Under the pieces are notes generated by a model that was given only the letters and a program-made list of their open reading frames with translations, searched no databases and was not told the origin of the DNA. Shown piece by piece: positions 35,488-45,746 of a stretch of DNA of 64,000 nucleotides (the first letter of the stretch is position 1; the number at the start of each line of letters is the position of its first letter). The DNA comes from Thermoflexus sp. (GTDB lineage Bacteria > Chloroflexota > Anaerolineae > Aggregatilineales > Aggregatilineaceae): NCBI GenBank assembly GCA_020724465.1, contig DYGX01000014.1:1-64000 (forward strand), given 5' to 3'. The position numbers and the translations under genes are program-made.

Positions 35488-37914
35488 CTACTCGGAGACC
35501 GGCAGGCGGATCCGACGCCAGCCGTCCGCGTCGATCCAGCTCTCGGCTTCCGGCTGGCGCAGGGGGCGGGTTTCCGTGGGCGGGAGCGCGAACTCGATGG
35601 CGTCGTAGGGCAGCGGGTAGCCCCGATGCACTGCCTCGACCGCCAGCGACAGCGCATCTGGCGCGGCCCGGACAGAGAGACGAAGCTCCGCGTATTCGCC
35701 GCGCCGGTAGCCGAGCGACAGCCCATCATCTTCGACCAGCGTGAAATGCCCTTCACCCGCTCCGATCGGTGGATAGACGCGCACCTCGCGCCAATCGTCC
35801 GGTTCTGTTCCGGCGTGTCGCATCGGCTTGCCGAGCGGGATCAGCCCGCCGGCGCGCGCCAGCAGCGGAATCCGCTCCAGCGGGGCGTCAAACGTGACAG
35901 TCTGGCCGCCGGTGAAACGCTCGCCGGTGGTGTAGTCATACCAGTCTGCGCCCTGCGGCAGGTAAACCTGGCGCCAGGTGGCGCCCGGCTCGAGCACCGA
36001 CGCGACAAGCAGCGACGCCCCGAGCAGAAAATCGAACGATTCGGTCCGGCAGCGCGGGTCGTCCGGAAAATGGTAGACCGGCGGGCGGATGATCGGGTGG
36101 CCGGTGCGCGCTGCCTCGACCGCAAGGCTATACAGATAGGGGATCAGCCGGTAACGGAAGCGGATGGCCTCGCGCACAAGCGGCAGCGCTTCCGGGTACA
36201 TCCACGGCTCGTTGGCCGAGCCGTCCGTGTTCCAGGAATGGATCGTGAAGCGCGGCTGGAAGATGCCGTTCTGCACCCAACGCACGAACAGCTCGGCGTC
36301 CGGCTTGGGCCCCGCGAACCCGCCGACATCGTGCCCCACGTGCGCCAACCCTGACAGCCCCATCCCCAGCCCCATCGGGATGTTCCAGCGCAGCGTGTCC
36401 CACGACGTGGTGTTGTCACCCGTCCAGGTCAGCGCGTAGCGCTGGATGCCGGGGCAGCCCGCGCGCGACAGGACGAAGGGGCGTTCGTCCGGTTTGCGCT
36501 GCGCCAGCGCCTCAAACGATGCGCGACCCATGAGCAGGGTTTGCAACGGGCGCGCCATCCCCATCGGGATGGGCCGGCCGAACCCATCCGCCTGAGCTTG
36601 GTCGTCCCACACCTCGAACTCGTTGTTGTCGTTCCACAACGCGTCTATCCCCACATCGAGCAGGGCCTCTGCGATGCGCGCCTGCCACCAGGCGTACCCC
36701 GCCCGGCTGGTGAAGTCGACGTAGCTGCCGGGCGCCGTCTCACCGATGCCGCCGCTCCAGAACAGGCTGGTCTCGGGGCGGCTGCCGGACGCGTTGCGGA
36801 TCAGGCCACCCTGTGCCGCCAGATCGTGGTAGAGCGGATGGACCGTCAGCAAATATGGCTTGATGTTGGGGGCCACGTGCATCCCGGCGGCGCGAAAGGT
36901 GGCGATCATCGCCGCGGGATCCGGGATGCGGCGGCGGTTCCAGGTGAACACGCAGCGCCGCCCGGCGTCGTCGGTCGTGTAGCCGGACGAAAGGTGGAAC
37001 ATATCGCAAGGGATGTCGTGCCGGGCACACAGCGCGACGAATTGCTTGAGTTGCTCCTGGGCGTCCGGCGCCTCGGTGTAGTGCATGGTCGAGCCGAGAT
37101 AGCCGAAGGCCCAGCGCGGCGGCAGGACTGGCCGGCCTGTAAGCGCGGTGTAGTTCTCGATCACGGCTTCGAGAGTCGGACCGAAGATCAGGTAATAATC
37201 CAGGTCACCGTCGGCGGCCTCGTATGTGCGGTAGCGCCCGCCGCGCAGGGCATTGACCTCTTTGCCCAGGTCGAACACGGTGGTCGACAGGTTGTCGTAG
37301 AACAGGCCATAGGCGAGGTGAAGGCGGGGCACCAAGGTGATGTAAAAGGGGATGTGCTTATAGAGCGGATCGGTGCGCTCGGCATCGTAGCCGTAGGCGT
37401 CCATATTCTCCATGCGCAGCCGCAGCCCGGCTTTATCCAGCGGGCCGGCCTTTTCGCCAAAGCCGTAGTAGTGCTCGCCATCCTGACACGCTAGGCGGTG
37501 AACGATCGCGCGCCCGGCGCGGTCGTAGGTGTAGGCGCGCGACGCCACATCCGCCGCGAAAACCTCGCCCGACGGCAGCCGCCACTCCAGGCGCAGGTCG
37601 CCCAGGCGAATACGAAGCTCAAGCTTGCCGGTACAGACCCGCAAGCCGCCGGACTCCTCAGCAAGCTGAAGCTCCGGCAGCGTGAAGGGCGACAGATCGT
37701 CACGCGGGCGCCCTTCCAGCGGGACATCACCGGACCGGTCCACAACCGACCAGGTGCGATCGAGCCGGGGCACGCCGTCCGGATAGTGCCGCACGCGCAC
37801 AAGATCGTCGGCGAGCGGGGTGATGTGGAAACGCTCGCCGTCGCGCCCGGCCAGCGTAAGCGTGTGCGCGTCATGCGCGAGCAGCGAGACTGCTTCGGGA
37901 GCTATCAGATGCAT
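35488..37914 (-). CDS. GH31 family alpha-glucosidase
   Basis: An 808-residue glycoside hydrolase of family 31. The nucleophile aspartate is in A-L-W-N-D-N-N-E (near residue 425) and the acid/base aspartate in W-T-G-D-N-T-T-S-W (near 500). An N-terminal beta-sandwich and a C-terminal beta domain flank the barrel. There is no signal peptide, so it acts on imported oligosaccharides in the cytoplasm. It lies downstream of a sugar-binding protein and two permeases on the same strand, which suggests the importer delivers its substrate, probably an alpha-linked gluco- or xylo-oligosaccharide. The linkage cannot be read from sequence. Confidence 0.93.
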   Translation of the reverse strand: MHLIAPEAVSLLAHDAHTLTLAGRDGERFHITPLADDLVRVRHYPDGVPRLDRTWSVVDRSGDVPLEGRPRDDLSPFTLPELQLAEESGGLRVCTGKLELRIRLGDLRLEWRLPSGEVFAADVASRAYTYDRAGRAIVHRLACQDGEHYYGFGEKAGPLDKAGLRLRMENMDAYGYDAERTDPLYKHIPFYITLVPRLHLAYGLFYDNLSTTVFDLGKEVNALRGGRYRTYEAADGDLDYYLIFGPTLEAVIENYTALTGRPVLPPRWAFGYLGSTMHYTEAPDAQEQLKQFVALCARHDIPCDMFHLSSGYTTDDAGRRCVFTWNRRRIPDPAAMIATFRAAGMHVAPNIKPYLLTVHPLYHDLAAQGGLIRNASGSRPETSLFWSGGIGETAPGSYVDFTSRAGYAWWQARIAEALLDVGIDALWNDNNEFEVWDDQAQADGFGRPIPMGMARPLQTLLMGRASFEALAQRKPDERPFVLSRAGCPGIQRYALTWTGDNTTSWDTLRWNIPMGLGMGLSGLAHVGHDVGGFAGPKPDAELFVRWVQNGIFQPRFTIHSWNTDGSANEPWMYPEALPLVREAIRFRYRLIPYLYSLAVEAARTGHPIIRPPVYHFPDDPRCRTESFDFLLGASLLVASVLEPGATWRQVYLPQGADWYDYTTGERFTGGQTVTFDAPLERIPLLARAGGLIPLGKPMRHAGTEPDDWREVRVYPPIGAGEGHFTLVEDDGLSLGYRRGEYAELRLSVRAAPDALSLAVEAVHRGYPLPYDAIEFALPPTETRPLRQPEAESWIDADGWRRIRLPVSE

Positions 37915-37973
37915 CGTTCAGATTGTTCCTTGTGCCGAAAGCGATGTGCAGTTTCCGTTCAGATACGGCGCGC

Positions 37974-39053
37974 TCAGCCCTTCAGACCGGTGGTTGCGAT
38001 TCCGGTCGTGATGAAACGCTGCAAAAAGGCAAAGACCGCGGTGATGGGCAGCAGCGTGAGCACCGTCATCGCCAGGACATAATGCCACTGAATCTGTAGC
38101 TCGCCCTGGAAGGCGTTCAGCCCCACCTGGAGCGTGAACAGCTCGCTGCGGCTGAGCACGATCAGCGGCCAGAGAAAATCGTTCCAGCGCCACATCACGG
38201 AGAAGATCGCCAGCACAGCCAGCGCGGGGCGAGCCAGAGGCAGCACGATTTGCCAGTAGATGCGCCACTCCGACGCGCCGTCGATACGGGCGGATTCGAG
38301 CAACTCATCCGGGATGGTCAGCATGTACTGGCGCAGCAAGAACACCCCCGTGGGAGTTGCCGCGCCGGGGATGATTACACCCCACAGCGTATTGTTCATG
38401 TTAAGCTGCGTGATGACCAGGAAGACCGGGACCAGGATTACAGAGATTGGGATCATCAGGGTGGCGATGATCAGCACGAACACGGCATCGCGCCCCGCAA
38501 ACCGGTACTTGCTGAGCGCGAATGCGGCCATGCTGTTGATCACCAGCGTGATGATGGTGGCGACGGTCGTCACGATCACGCTGTTTTTCAGATAGGTCGC
38601 GAAGCGGAACTTTTCGAGCGGCTCGGTATAGTTCTCCAGCGCCAGACTCAGGCGCTCGATCGGCTCGCGGTCGTTGATGTTGACCCGGATGCGCTCCGCG
38701 TCGGTGGGGCGTGCGGGGTCGGCGGGCGGGTTCTCCGGGTCGATCATATGCGCCTCGATACCCACGCGCCGGATTTGCGCCAGCACGCGCTCCTCGCCGT
38801 CGACGACCACACGGTAGAGCGGCAACGGCTCGTCGTATCCGTCGACGACGATCGTTTCCTGCGCGTAGGGCAGCAGGCGCGGCGGAAACTCGACCAGTTG
38901 CGCCTGGGTCTTGAACGACGAGAGTACCACCCACAGCACCGGCCCGAACATCACCAGCGTGCCCACTGCCAGATACAGGTAGGTCAGCGCGTCTGTGATG
39001 TCTATCCGGCTGCCCCCACGCTTACGGATCAGGAAATTGCGCAGTGTAGACAT
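37974..39053 (-). CDS. Sugar ABC transporter permease (MalG type) with extracytoplasmic insertion
   Basis: A 359-residue inner-membrane permease of the carbohydrate CUT1 class. The EAA loop lies near 250-270 in the cytoplasmic region before I-Y-W-Q-I-V-L-P-L-A-R-P-A. A hydrophilic stretch at about 62-135, between the first and second spans, is about 70 residues longer than in typical MalG-type proteins and should be extracytoplasmic. ATG 39053 is chosen for the normal start of a short N-terminal tail; GGAGAGG lies upstream. It starts 16 bases after the partner permease gene. The ATPase subunit is not encoded nearby. Confidence 0.9.
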   Translation of the reverse strand: MSTLRNFLIRKRGGSRIDITDALTYLYLAVGTLVMFGPVLWVVLSSFKTQAQLVEFPPRLLPYAQETIVVDGYDEPLPLYRVVVDGEERVLAQIRRVGIEAHMIDPENPPADPARPTDAERIRVNINDREPIERLSLALENYTEPLEKFRFATYLKNSVIVTTVATIITLVINSMAAFALSKYRFAGRDAVFVLIIATLMIPISVILVPVFLVITQLNMNNTLWGVIIPGAATPTGVFLLRQYMLTIPDELLESARIDGASEWRIYWQIVLPLARPALAVLAIFSVMWRWNDFLWPLIVLSRSELFTLQVGLNAFQGELQIQWHYVLAMTVLTLLPITAVFAFLQRFITTGIATTGLKG

Positions 39054-39069
39054 GGCCGCATCCTCTCCG

Positions 39070-40122
<1,053 letters not shown>

Positions 40123-40192
40123 TGGCATCCCCCTTTATCGTCAGACACCGGCGGCGCCCTGGCTCTGCAGGAGCAGCGCAGGATGTATGGAG

Positions 40193-40244
40193 GTAAAGAG
40201 CGACTACTGGCAGTTCTCTGCCGGAGAGTCCGCCAGTAGTCGCT
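40193..40244 (-). terminator. Intercistronic hairpin between sugar-binding protein and permease genes
   Basis: On the - strand AGCGACTACTGGC and GCCAGTAGTCGCT form a 13-pair stem followed by CTTTACC. The weak U-tract suits partial termination or 3'-end protection, giving more binding protein than permease. Confidence 0.65.
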
Positions 40245-40265
40245 GTTCCGCTCGGCCGGGCCGCG

Positions 40266-41555
40266 TTATCCTTCGAGTTCGGCCAGCCGCTGGTCGATGT
40301 CTTCCTGCGTGCGCTGGATCGCTTCGTCCAGCGTCAGCTCACCGACGATGACCTGCGCCAGCCGGTCGCGCGAGGCGTCGAAGACGATGCGGTTGTACGG
40401 ATAGCCCTGGAGCCGGACGGCCAGCGGCATGATCTGCGGGACCATCGAACTCCACTGCTCCAACGCCGCGCGGGCCAGGTCGAGATCCGTCTCGAACGGC
40501 ACGCCGCTCATCGCCACGCCTGCGTGCGCCGGGATGAACAGCGTGCGGGCGTGGAATTCGCGCAGCACGTCTTCCTGAGCCAGATATTCCATCACGCGCA
40601 CCACTTCTTCAGGGTGCTGTGTATCCTTGATCGCGACAACCGCCGCGCCACCCGGCAGCCCGGTGCAGCCGGCCGGCCCGCAGGGGAACGGAACCACTTC
40701 CCAGTCGAACGCGTCGCCGATGGTGTTGGTGAACTGCTGGACCTGCCAGCTTCCGGACATGTAGCACGCGAGCCGCCCGTTGGCGTAGTCCTCGTTAGCG
40801 CCCACGTAGCCCGGCGTCGCGGCCCAGACGTCCACCAGTGCCGTGCCGTCCTGATGCCACCTAACGAACAGCTCGGCCATGGCGCGGTAGCCCTCGTCGG
40901 TCACCATGGGATGGCCGTTCTCGTCGAAGTACTGCGCACCCATGCTGATGGCTGGCCCGGCGAAGCGGTGCCCGCTGCGGTCCATAGCGAAGCCGAACAC
41001 GTCCGGCCCGAGCGCGTCCGCAACGGCCTTGCAGGCTTCGCCCCAGGTCTCCCACGACACCTGCTCTTGCGTGTCGCTGGGCACATCAACCCCGGCCTGC
41101 TCAAAGAGTGTCCGGTTGATGTACATGCCGGTGACGGTAAGCTGGTTCTGGAGCCCGTAGATTCCTTCGTCGTCGCCCGGCAGGCGCAACCAGGTCAGAT
41201 AGGGGCCGAGATTCTCTTCCCAGTAGTCGGGGTCCGACAGGTACGGGCGCATGTCGAGATAGTACCGTGCCAACCCGCCCAGGTCGGTGACGCGCGCGAT
41301 ATCCGGGCCTTCGCCCGCTTCAAGCTGCAGGGGCAGGTTTTCGAGAATGGCGGTGTAGGGGACGACATCAATGACAATGCGGATGTCGGGGTTTTCGGCT
41401 TCGAAGCGGTCGAGCAGATCGCGTAGCACAACGCTTTCGTTGCCGTCGTCGTACCACGTGATGCGCAGTTCAACCGGTTCTTGCGCCGTGCTTGGCGTTG
41501 CAGGCACCAGCAGCGCAGCCGCCAGAATGAGCAGTAACACCGTGCGGAATTTCAT
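40266..41555 (-). CDS. Extracellular sugar-binding protein of an ABC importer
   Basis: A 429-residue family 1 solute-binding protein. A signal peptide (about 1-25, ending P-S-T-A-Q) lacks a lipobox cysteine, so anchoring is not by lipidation at that site. The mature protein shows the typical opening V-E-L-R-I-T-W-Y and the A-E-N-P-D-I-R stretch after helix 1. It should capture an oligosaccharide and hand it to the two permeases downstream. GGAGG eight bases before the ATG supports the start. First gene of the operon that ends in the GH31 glucosidase. Confidence 0.92.
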   Translation of the reverse strand: MKFRTVLLLILAAALLVPATPSTAQEPVELRITWYDDGNESVVLRDLLDRFEAENPDIRIVIDVVPYTAILENLPLQLEAGEGPDIARVTDLGGLARYYLDMRPYLSDPDYWEENLGPYLTWLRLPGDDEGIYGLQNQLTVTGMYINRTLFEQAGVDVPSDTQEQVSWETWGEACKAVADALGPDVFGFAMDRSGHRFAGPAISMGAQYFDENGHPMVTDEGYRAMAELFVRWHQDGTALVDVWAATPGYVGANEDYANGRLACYMSGSWQVQQFTNTIGDAFDWEVVPFPCGPAGCTGLPGGAAVVAIKDTQHPEEVVRVMEYLAQEDVLREFHARTLFIPAHAGVAMSGVPFETDLDLARAALEQWSSMVPQIMPLAVRLQGYPYNRIVFDASRDRLAQVIVGELTLDEAIQRTQEDIDQRLAELEG

Positions 41556-41855
41556 CACAGACCTCCAAGAAAGATGTTGACAAGCGCACATACGCCGAAC
41601 AAGAAACTCTTGGAAGTAAACAGACGACCTCCTTTCACCGTCCCTTTCCCACCCTGTCCCAGGCCGGTAAATGGCCGGTAAATATATAGTACCAGAATGC
41701 GGATGTTTCCGGTTACTGACAATCGCAGCCGCATTCCCACTTGAGCAGCAGCGACTGCCCCCTGCCGCGATCGTCAATCGGTGGCGTTGTGCGGGATGTA
41801 TCCCCAAGTTCCAGGTTGCCGCTGCCCGCGCGCGTCTATTGCCGGGGCCGCGCCG
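41556..41855 (-). other. Upstream region of the sugar importer operon
   Basis: It holds a TATATA-type minus-10 candidate (about 41682-41688, - strand), the tandem 11-bp repeat just downstream of it, and an isolated strong ribosome-binding-site sequence AAAGGAGGT (41627-41635, - strand) with no suitable start codon behind it. Confidence 0.45.
41662..41683. repeat. Tandem 11-bp repeat, candidate operator
   Basis: GGCCGGTAAAT occurs twice head to tail with no gap, next to the likely minus-10 of the sugar importer operon. Its position suits a repressor site. Confidence 0.6.
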
Positions 41856-43367
41856 TCAGGATCGCTGCCGGTTGTCGGGATACTGGGCTATCATTCGCTC
41901 GATGCGCGCAAACGTGGTCTCGGCGTCGGTCACCTGTTGCTCGAGCCGGGCGCGCAGCCGGCCCCGGCGGGTGGGCGTGCAATTGCCCCACGCGCCGGCG
42001 GTTTCCAGGGCTTTGTGCCAGTTGCGCCGCTTGGCAGCGGGCGTCTCCCAATGCCGTAGCACTTCCAGAAACGGGCGCAGACAGGCGGCGTAGCGCACAT
42101 GAGTCGAGAGCAACAGCGCTTTGAGCACGAATGTATCCCGATCCGGAGTCAGCGGGTTTAACCGGGGGATACCATAGCGGTCGTTATGAATGAGATCCAG
42201 GGCCGGGTCGAGCCACCAGGCCGATGTTTCCAGCACCAGTTCCTGGACGTGTGGCCAGGCGATGGCGTTGCGGAAGTGCAGGGTCAGCGCTTCGCGGAAG
42301 GCCGTCTTGATGTCATCGAAGCCGGTTTGACCCGGCACGCCCGACTGAAAGTAGCCGGCATTGGTGGTCGTGTCTTCATCACGCCCATGCAGAATAACCT
42401 CGCCCGGCAGCCCTTCGGCCAGCACCAGATCGGGATGGGTGCCGTCCGGGCGCATGGTCCAGTCCAGCGGGCGCGTGAACTCGCGCTCGAACAGGGCGCG
42501 ATCGTGCTTCCACAGCATCCACAGGAAGCGAATCAGCGCCCCACCGTGTGCGTTGAACTGGATCGGCCCCAGGCTGATCCCCGCGCCGAGATCGTAGGCG
42601 TTGATGGCCTCCAGGCGGCCTTCCGCCCCGGCGATGACCGGCAGGTAGCAGTCCGGCTCGACCAGCGGATAGCGCGGGATCGGCATCGTGACGGCGTCGC
42701 GAAAACTGACTGCCGCGCCGCGAAAGCCGCGGTCGGGCTGATCCACGCGCCAGACGGCGAAGACTGCGGCGGCGTGGTGCGCCATCAGCAGGCGCAGAGC
42801 GGGCATCGACAGGTCGCTCAGCCAGCTCGCCGTCAGCGGCGGGGTGAGGTTGGATAGACTTGACCCGGCGGCGGCCAGCCGCGCGATCCACTGCTGGCGC
42901 TGGTCATCCTGCTCGGCTTCGGCGAGCGCATAGAACTCGCGGGCGCGCGGGAGCTGCACCCAGCGCGCGGTGGGTTGATACGCGTCGGCGGGCATGTAGA
43001 CCGTGCCGCCGATCACCAGCAGGCAGACCTCGCGCGCGGCGTCGAAGGTCAGCACCAGCGGCGTGCCGAGCGCCACAGGCCGGCGCCACGAGAAAACCGT
43101 GAACGTGTTTCCCGCCAGCAGGTGCCCGGTGATCACGCTGCTGCCCGTGCGGCTCAAAGCCCAGCGCAGGGCATCGTCGGCGCTGGCCGTCATGTGAACC
43201 GGCGCGTCCTGTTCGGGCTGCACGGTGAATTCGCGCCCTTCGTAGAGGATCGTTCCAAAAGGGTGCACCAGACGGGCGGAAGCAGGGTGCTGTTCTATAT
43301 TGTCCGGCGCGTCAGCGGGCTGTGGCTCGTCCGGCTCAAAGCTGAAATCGAAAGAAGACTCGTCCAT
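41856..43367 (-). CDS. Uncharacterised 503-residue protein
   Basis: I do not recognise the family. The first 45 residues are acidic and low-complexity. Residues about 46-145 look beta-rich. A central stretch contains Y-D-L-G-A-G-I-S-L-G-P-I-Q-F-N-A-H-G-G, which resembles the G-I-S-x-G-x-x-Q motif of lysozyme-like or muramidase folds. The C-terminal third is helical with many Trp and Arg. There is no signal peptide or membrane span. It is divergent from the aldolase operon and stands alone. A cell-wall hydrolase relative is possible but not supported beyond that motif. Confidence 0.7.
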   Translation of the reverse strand: MDESSFDFSFEPDEPQPADAPDNIEQHPASARLVHPFGTILYEGREFTVQPEQDAPVHMTASADDALRWALSRTGSSVITGHLLAGNTFTVFSWRRPVALGTPLVLTFDAAREVCLLVIGGTVYMPADAYQPTARWVQLPRAREFYALAEAEQDDQRQQWIARLAAAGSSLSNLTPPLTASWLSDLSMPALRLLMAHHAAAVFAVWRVDQPDRGFRGAAVSFRDAVTMPIPRYPLVEPDCYLPVIAGAEGRLEAINAYDLGAGISLGPIQFNAHGGALIRFLWMLWKHDRALFEREFTRPLDWTMRPDGTHPDLVLAEGLPGEVILHGRDEDTTTNAGYFQSGVPGQTGFDDIKTAFREALTLHFRNAIAWPHVQELVLETSAWWLDPALDLIHNDRYGIPRLNPLTPDRDTFVLKALLLSTHVRYAACLRPFLEVLRHWETPAAKRRNWHKALETAGAWGNCTPTRRGRLRARLEQQVTDAETTFARIERMIAQYPDNRQRS

Positions 43368-43716
43368 ACAAAACGCTATCCCTTACATGCGGTCGGGCGG
43401 CTTGGCACTGTGCCGCCAAGGATACCACACTTCCCCGAACGCCGCGCCCGGCGCGAAGGTGCGCAGTTGCACGGCGCAATAGTGCCGAATGCGGGTTATG
43501 CCGCCTGGCCCGGCGGGATATAATCGGGCGCAGCAGACTGCGGATAGCGCGATGCCGCGTGCGCGCTCTGGACCCCCGCACGCCGGGGCAGGCGGCGATC
43601 TGGCGGCGAACAAGACTCCAGCCGCCCGCAATTCCGACGGCTCCGGCAGTCCGGACGCGCGTCCGCTGCTGCGCGGTACGTTTCCTGGTGATTCGGCCAT
43701 CTGTGAGGATAGGTAC
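43368..43716. other. Divergent region before the aldolase operon
   Basis: A perfect TATAAT at 43519-43524 on the + strand is the only clear signal; no convincing minus-35 is seen (TTATGC at 17 bases). The leader of the aldolase gene would be about 185 bases. No hairpin with a T run was found. Confidence 0.4.
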
Positions 43717-44571
43717 ATGTCCGATTCGGCCTTTTCGTTTCCTGCCACAGGGAAGACGATTCGTCTGGGGCGCATTCTCGACCCGCGCACCCACCGCGCC
43801 GCCGTCGTCGCGTTCGATCACGGGTTGCATCTGGGCGTCATTCCGGGAGTCGATGACCCTGGCGCCATGCTCGAGCAGCTTGCCGGGGCAGGCGCGGACG
43901 CATTTCTCGTCGCGCCAGGCACCGCGCGGCGCTTCGCGAGCGTGTTCACGGGGCGGGGCGCACCAGGGCTGATCCTGCGCGTAGACTGGACCAACCGCTG
44001 GCGCAGCGCGGAGATGCTCGGTTCGGACGAAGGGCGGGGGCGCATGATCGCGTCGGTGGAAGGGGCCGCGCGCCTGGGGGCCGATGCGGTCTTGACCTAT
44101 CTGTTCCTCGGCTACGGCGATCCCGATGCCGAAGCACGCCAGGTTGAGGATGTGGCGCGGATGGCCGAGGCGTGCGAGGCGCTGGGGATCGGTTGCATCA
44201 TCGAGCCGATGGCGCGCGGCGCCCGCGCCGACCACGACATCTACCGGCCGGAGTTCATCGCGATGGGCGCGCGCATCGCCTGCGAGATCGGGGCGGATGT
44301 GCTGAAGACCGACTACAGCGGCAGCGCGGAGACCTTCCGGACGGTGACGGCGGCGTCGTTCCGGCCCGTCTTGATCGCGGGCGGTCCCAAGACCGAGACG
44401 CTGCGCGCGGCGCTGGAGATGGTGCGTGATGCGCTGAGCGCGGGCGCCTGCGGGATGTTCATCGGGCGCAATGTGTTTCAGGCGCCCGATCCGCGTCGCA
44501 TGATGAGCGCGCTGCGCGGGATCATTCACGAGGGGTGGACGGTCGAGCAGGCGCTCGGCGCGCTGGAGTAG
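43717..44571 (+). CDS. DhnA/LacD-type class I aldolase
   Basis: A 284-residue TIM-barrel aldolase of the DhnA/DeoC-like class. The Schiff-base lysine is in A-D-V-L-K-T-D-Y. Phosphate-binding glycine loops appear in I-A-G-G-P-K and G-M-F-I-G-R-N, and A-V-V-A-F-D-H-G opens the barrel as in DhnA. It likely cleaves a phosphorylated keto-sugar. The ATG at 43717 follows AGGAT; upstream codons are not family-like. It is followed six bases later by a PfkB kinase, so the kinase may make its substrate. Confidence 0.87.
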   Translation: MSDSAFSFPATGKTIRLGRILDPRTHRAAVVAFDHGLHLGVIPGVDDPGAMLEQLAGAGADAFLVAPGTARRFASVFTGRGAPGLILRVDWTNRWRSAEMLGSDEGRGRMIASVEGAARLGADAVLTYLFLGYGDPDAEARQVEDVARMAEACEALGIGCIIEPMARGARADHDIYRPEFIAMGARIACEIGADVLKTDYSGSAETFRTVTAASFRPVLIAGGPKTETLRAALEMVRDALSAGACGMFIGRNVFQAPDPRRMMSALRGIIHEGWTVEQALGALE

Positions 44572-44577
44572 CAGGTT

Positions 44578-45711
44578 ATGAGCCGGGTTGACGCTGTGGT
44601 CGCCGGGCATGTATGCCTGGATATCATCCCTCAGCTTGCACCGGGCGACCTGTCCGAGCTGGTCACACCGGGCAAAGTGGCGGAAATCGGACCGGTGACG
44701 CTGGAAACGGGCGGCGTGGTGTCGAACACAGGGCGCGCGTTGCACCGGCTGGGGATCAGTACCCGGCTGATGGGCAAGGTCGGTGACGACGCATTTGGGC
44801 GGATCATCCTGGACCTCTTTCGCGCGGACGATCCGGCTCTGGCCGAGGATATGATCATCGCGCCGGGCGAGGCCAGTTCATATACGATTGTGCTCAGTCC
44901 GCCGGGGACGGATCGTTTCTTTATGCACTGCGGCGGCGCCAATCACAGCTTCTCCGCCGATGATGTGCCCTATGACCGCCTGAAGAACGCGCGCCTGTTC
45001 CATTTCGGTTATCCCCCCTACATGCGGCGGATGTACGAACAGGGCGGTGAGCAGCTTGTTCGCATGTACCGGGACGCCAAGCGGGCCGGAGTCGTGACGT
45101 CGCTCGATCTGGCGCTGCCAGACCCGCAGGGTCCGAGCGGGCAGGTCGATTGGGCGGACGTGCTGGCGCGGACGCTGCCCTACGTCGATCTGTTCCTGCC
45201 CAGCCTCGACGAGCTGGCGTTCATGCTACGGCCCGGACAGCCCCCGGACACGCTCGATGATGTGGCGCTGGCTGGGCTGGCGGACGACGTGCTGGCGCTG
45301 GGCGCGGGTGTGGTGGTGTTCAAGCTAGGCGAGCGCGGGCTGTACGTCCGGACGGGCGAGCGCCTGCCCGTTGCACCGGATCCGGACTGGGTCGGGCGCG
45401 AGCTGTGGGCGCCGATCTTTCAGGCGGAGCCGATGGTCGGCACGACCGGCGCGGGCGATACGACCATCGCCGGGTTCCTGGCGGGCTTTCTGCGCGGGCA
45501 GCCGCTGGCAGCGGCGCTGACGAGCGCGGTGGCGGTGGGCGCGTGCAATGTCGAGGCGGCGGATGCCCTCGGCGGGGTGCGCACGTGGGACGCGACCCAG
45601 GCGCGGATCGCGGCGGGCTGGGCGCGTGGCCCGCTGACCATCAACGCGCCCGGCTGGCAATGGGATGAGCAGCAAGGCGTCTGGCGCGGCCCCCGCGACC
45701 GGGCCGGATAA
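44578..45711 (+). CDS. PfkB family carbohydrate kinase
   Basis: A 377-residue ribokinase-fold sugar kinase. Signature 2, G-T-T-G-A-G-D-T-T-I-A-G-F, contains the catalytic aspartate, and the N-terminal G-H-V-C-L-D-I with the later T-G-G-V-V-S-N-T-G binds the sugar. It is somewhat longer than average (about 310), with extra residues in the C-terminal part. It is coupled to the aldolase gene, with GGAG nine bases before the ATG. Together they could phosphorylate and cleave a sugar such as a deoxy- or inositol-derived intermediate; the substrate is unknown. Confidence 0.88.
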   Translation: MSRVDAVVAGHVCLDIIPQLAPGDLSELVTPGKVAEIGPVTLETGGVVSNTGRALHRLGISTRLMGKVGDDAFGRIILDLFRADDPALAEDMIIAPGEASSYTIVLSPPGTDRFFMHCGGANHSFSADDVPYDRLKNARLFHFGYPPYMRRMYEQGGEQLVRMYRDAKRAGVVTSLDLALPDPQGPSGQVDWADVLARTLPYVDLFLPSLDELAFMLRPGQPPDTLDDVALAGLADDVLALGAGVVVFKLGERGLYVRTGERLPVAPDPDWVGRELWAPIFQAEPMVGTTGAGDTTIAGFLAGFLRGQPLAAALTSAVAVGACNVEAADALGGVRTWDATQARIAAGWARGPLTINAPGWQWDEQQGVWRGPRDRAG

Positions 45712-45746
45712 CAGGGCGGGACGTCGCAAACAGGGAGCAAGCAAGG

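Noticed and set aside
41555-41650. A small frame behind AAAGGAGGT upstream of the sugar-binding protein as a translated leader peptide
   Set aside because: No ATG, GTG or TTG lies at a workable distance from the ribosome-binding sequence, and the frame simply runs into the start of the next gene.
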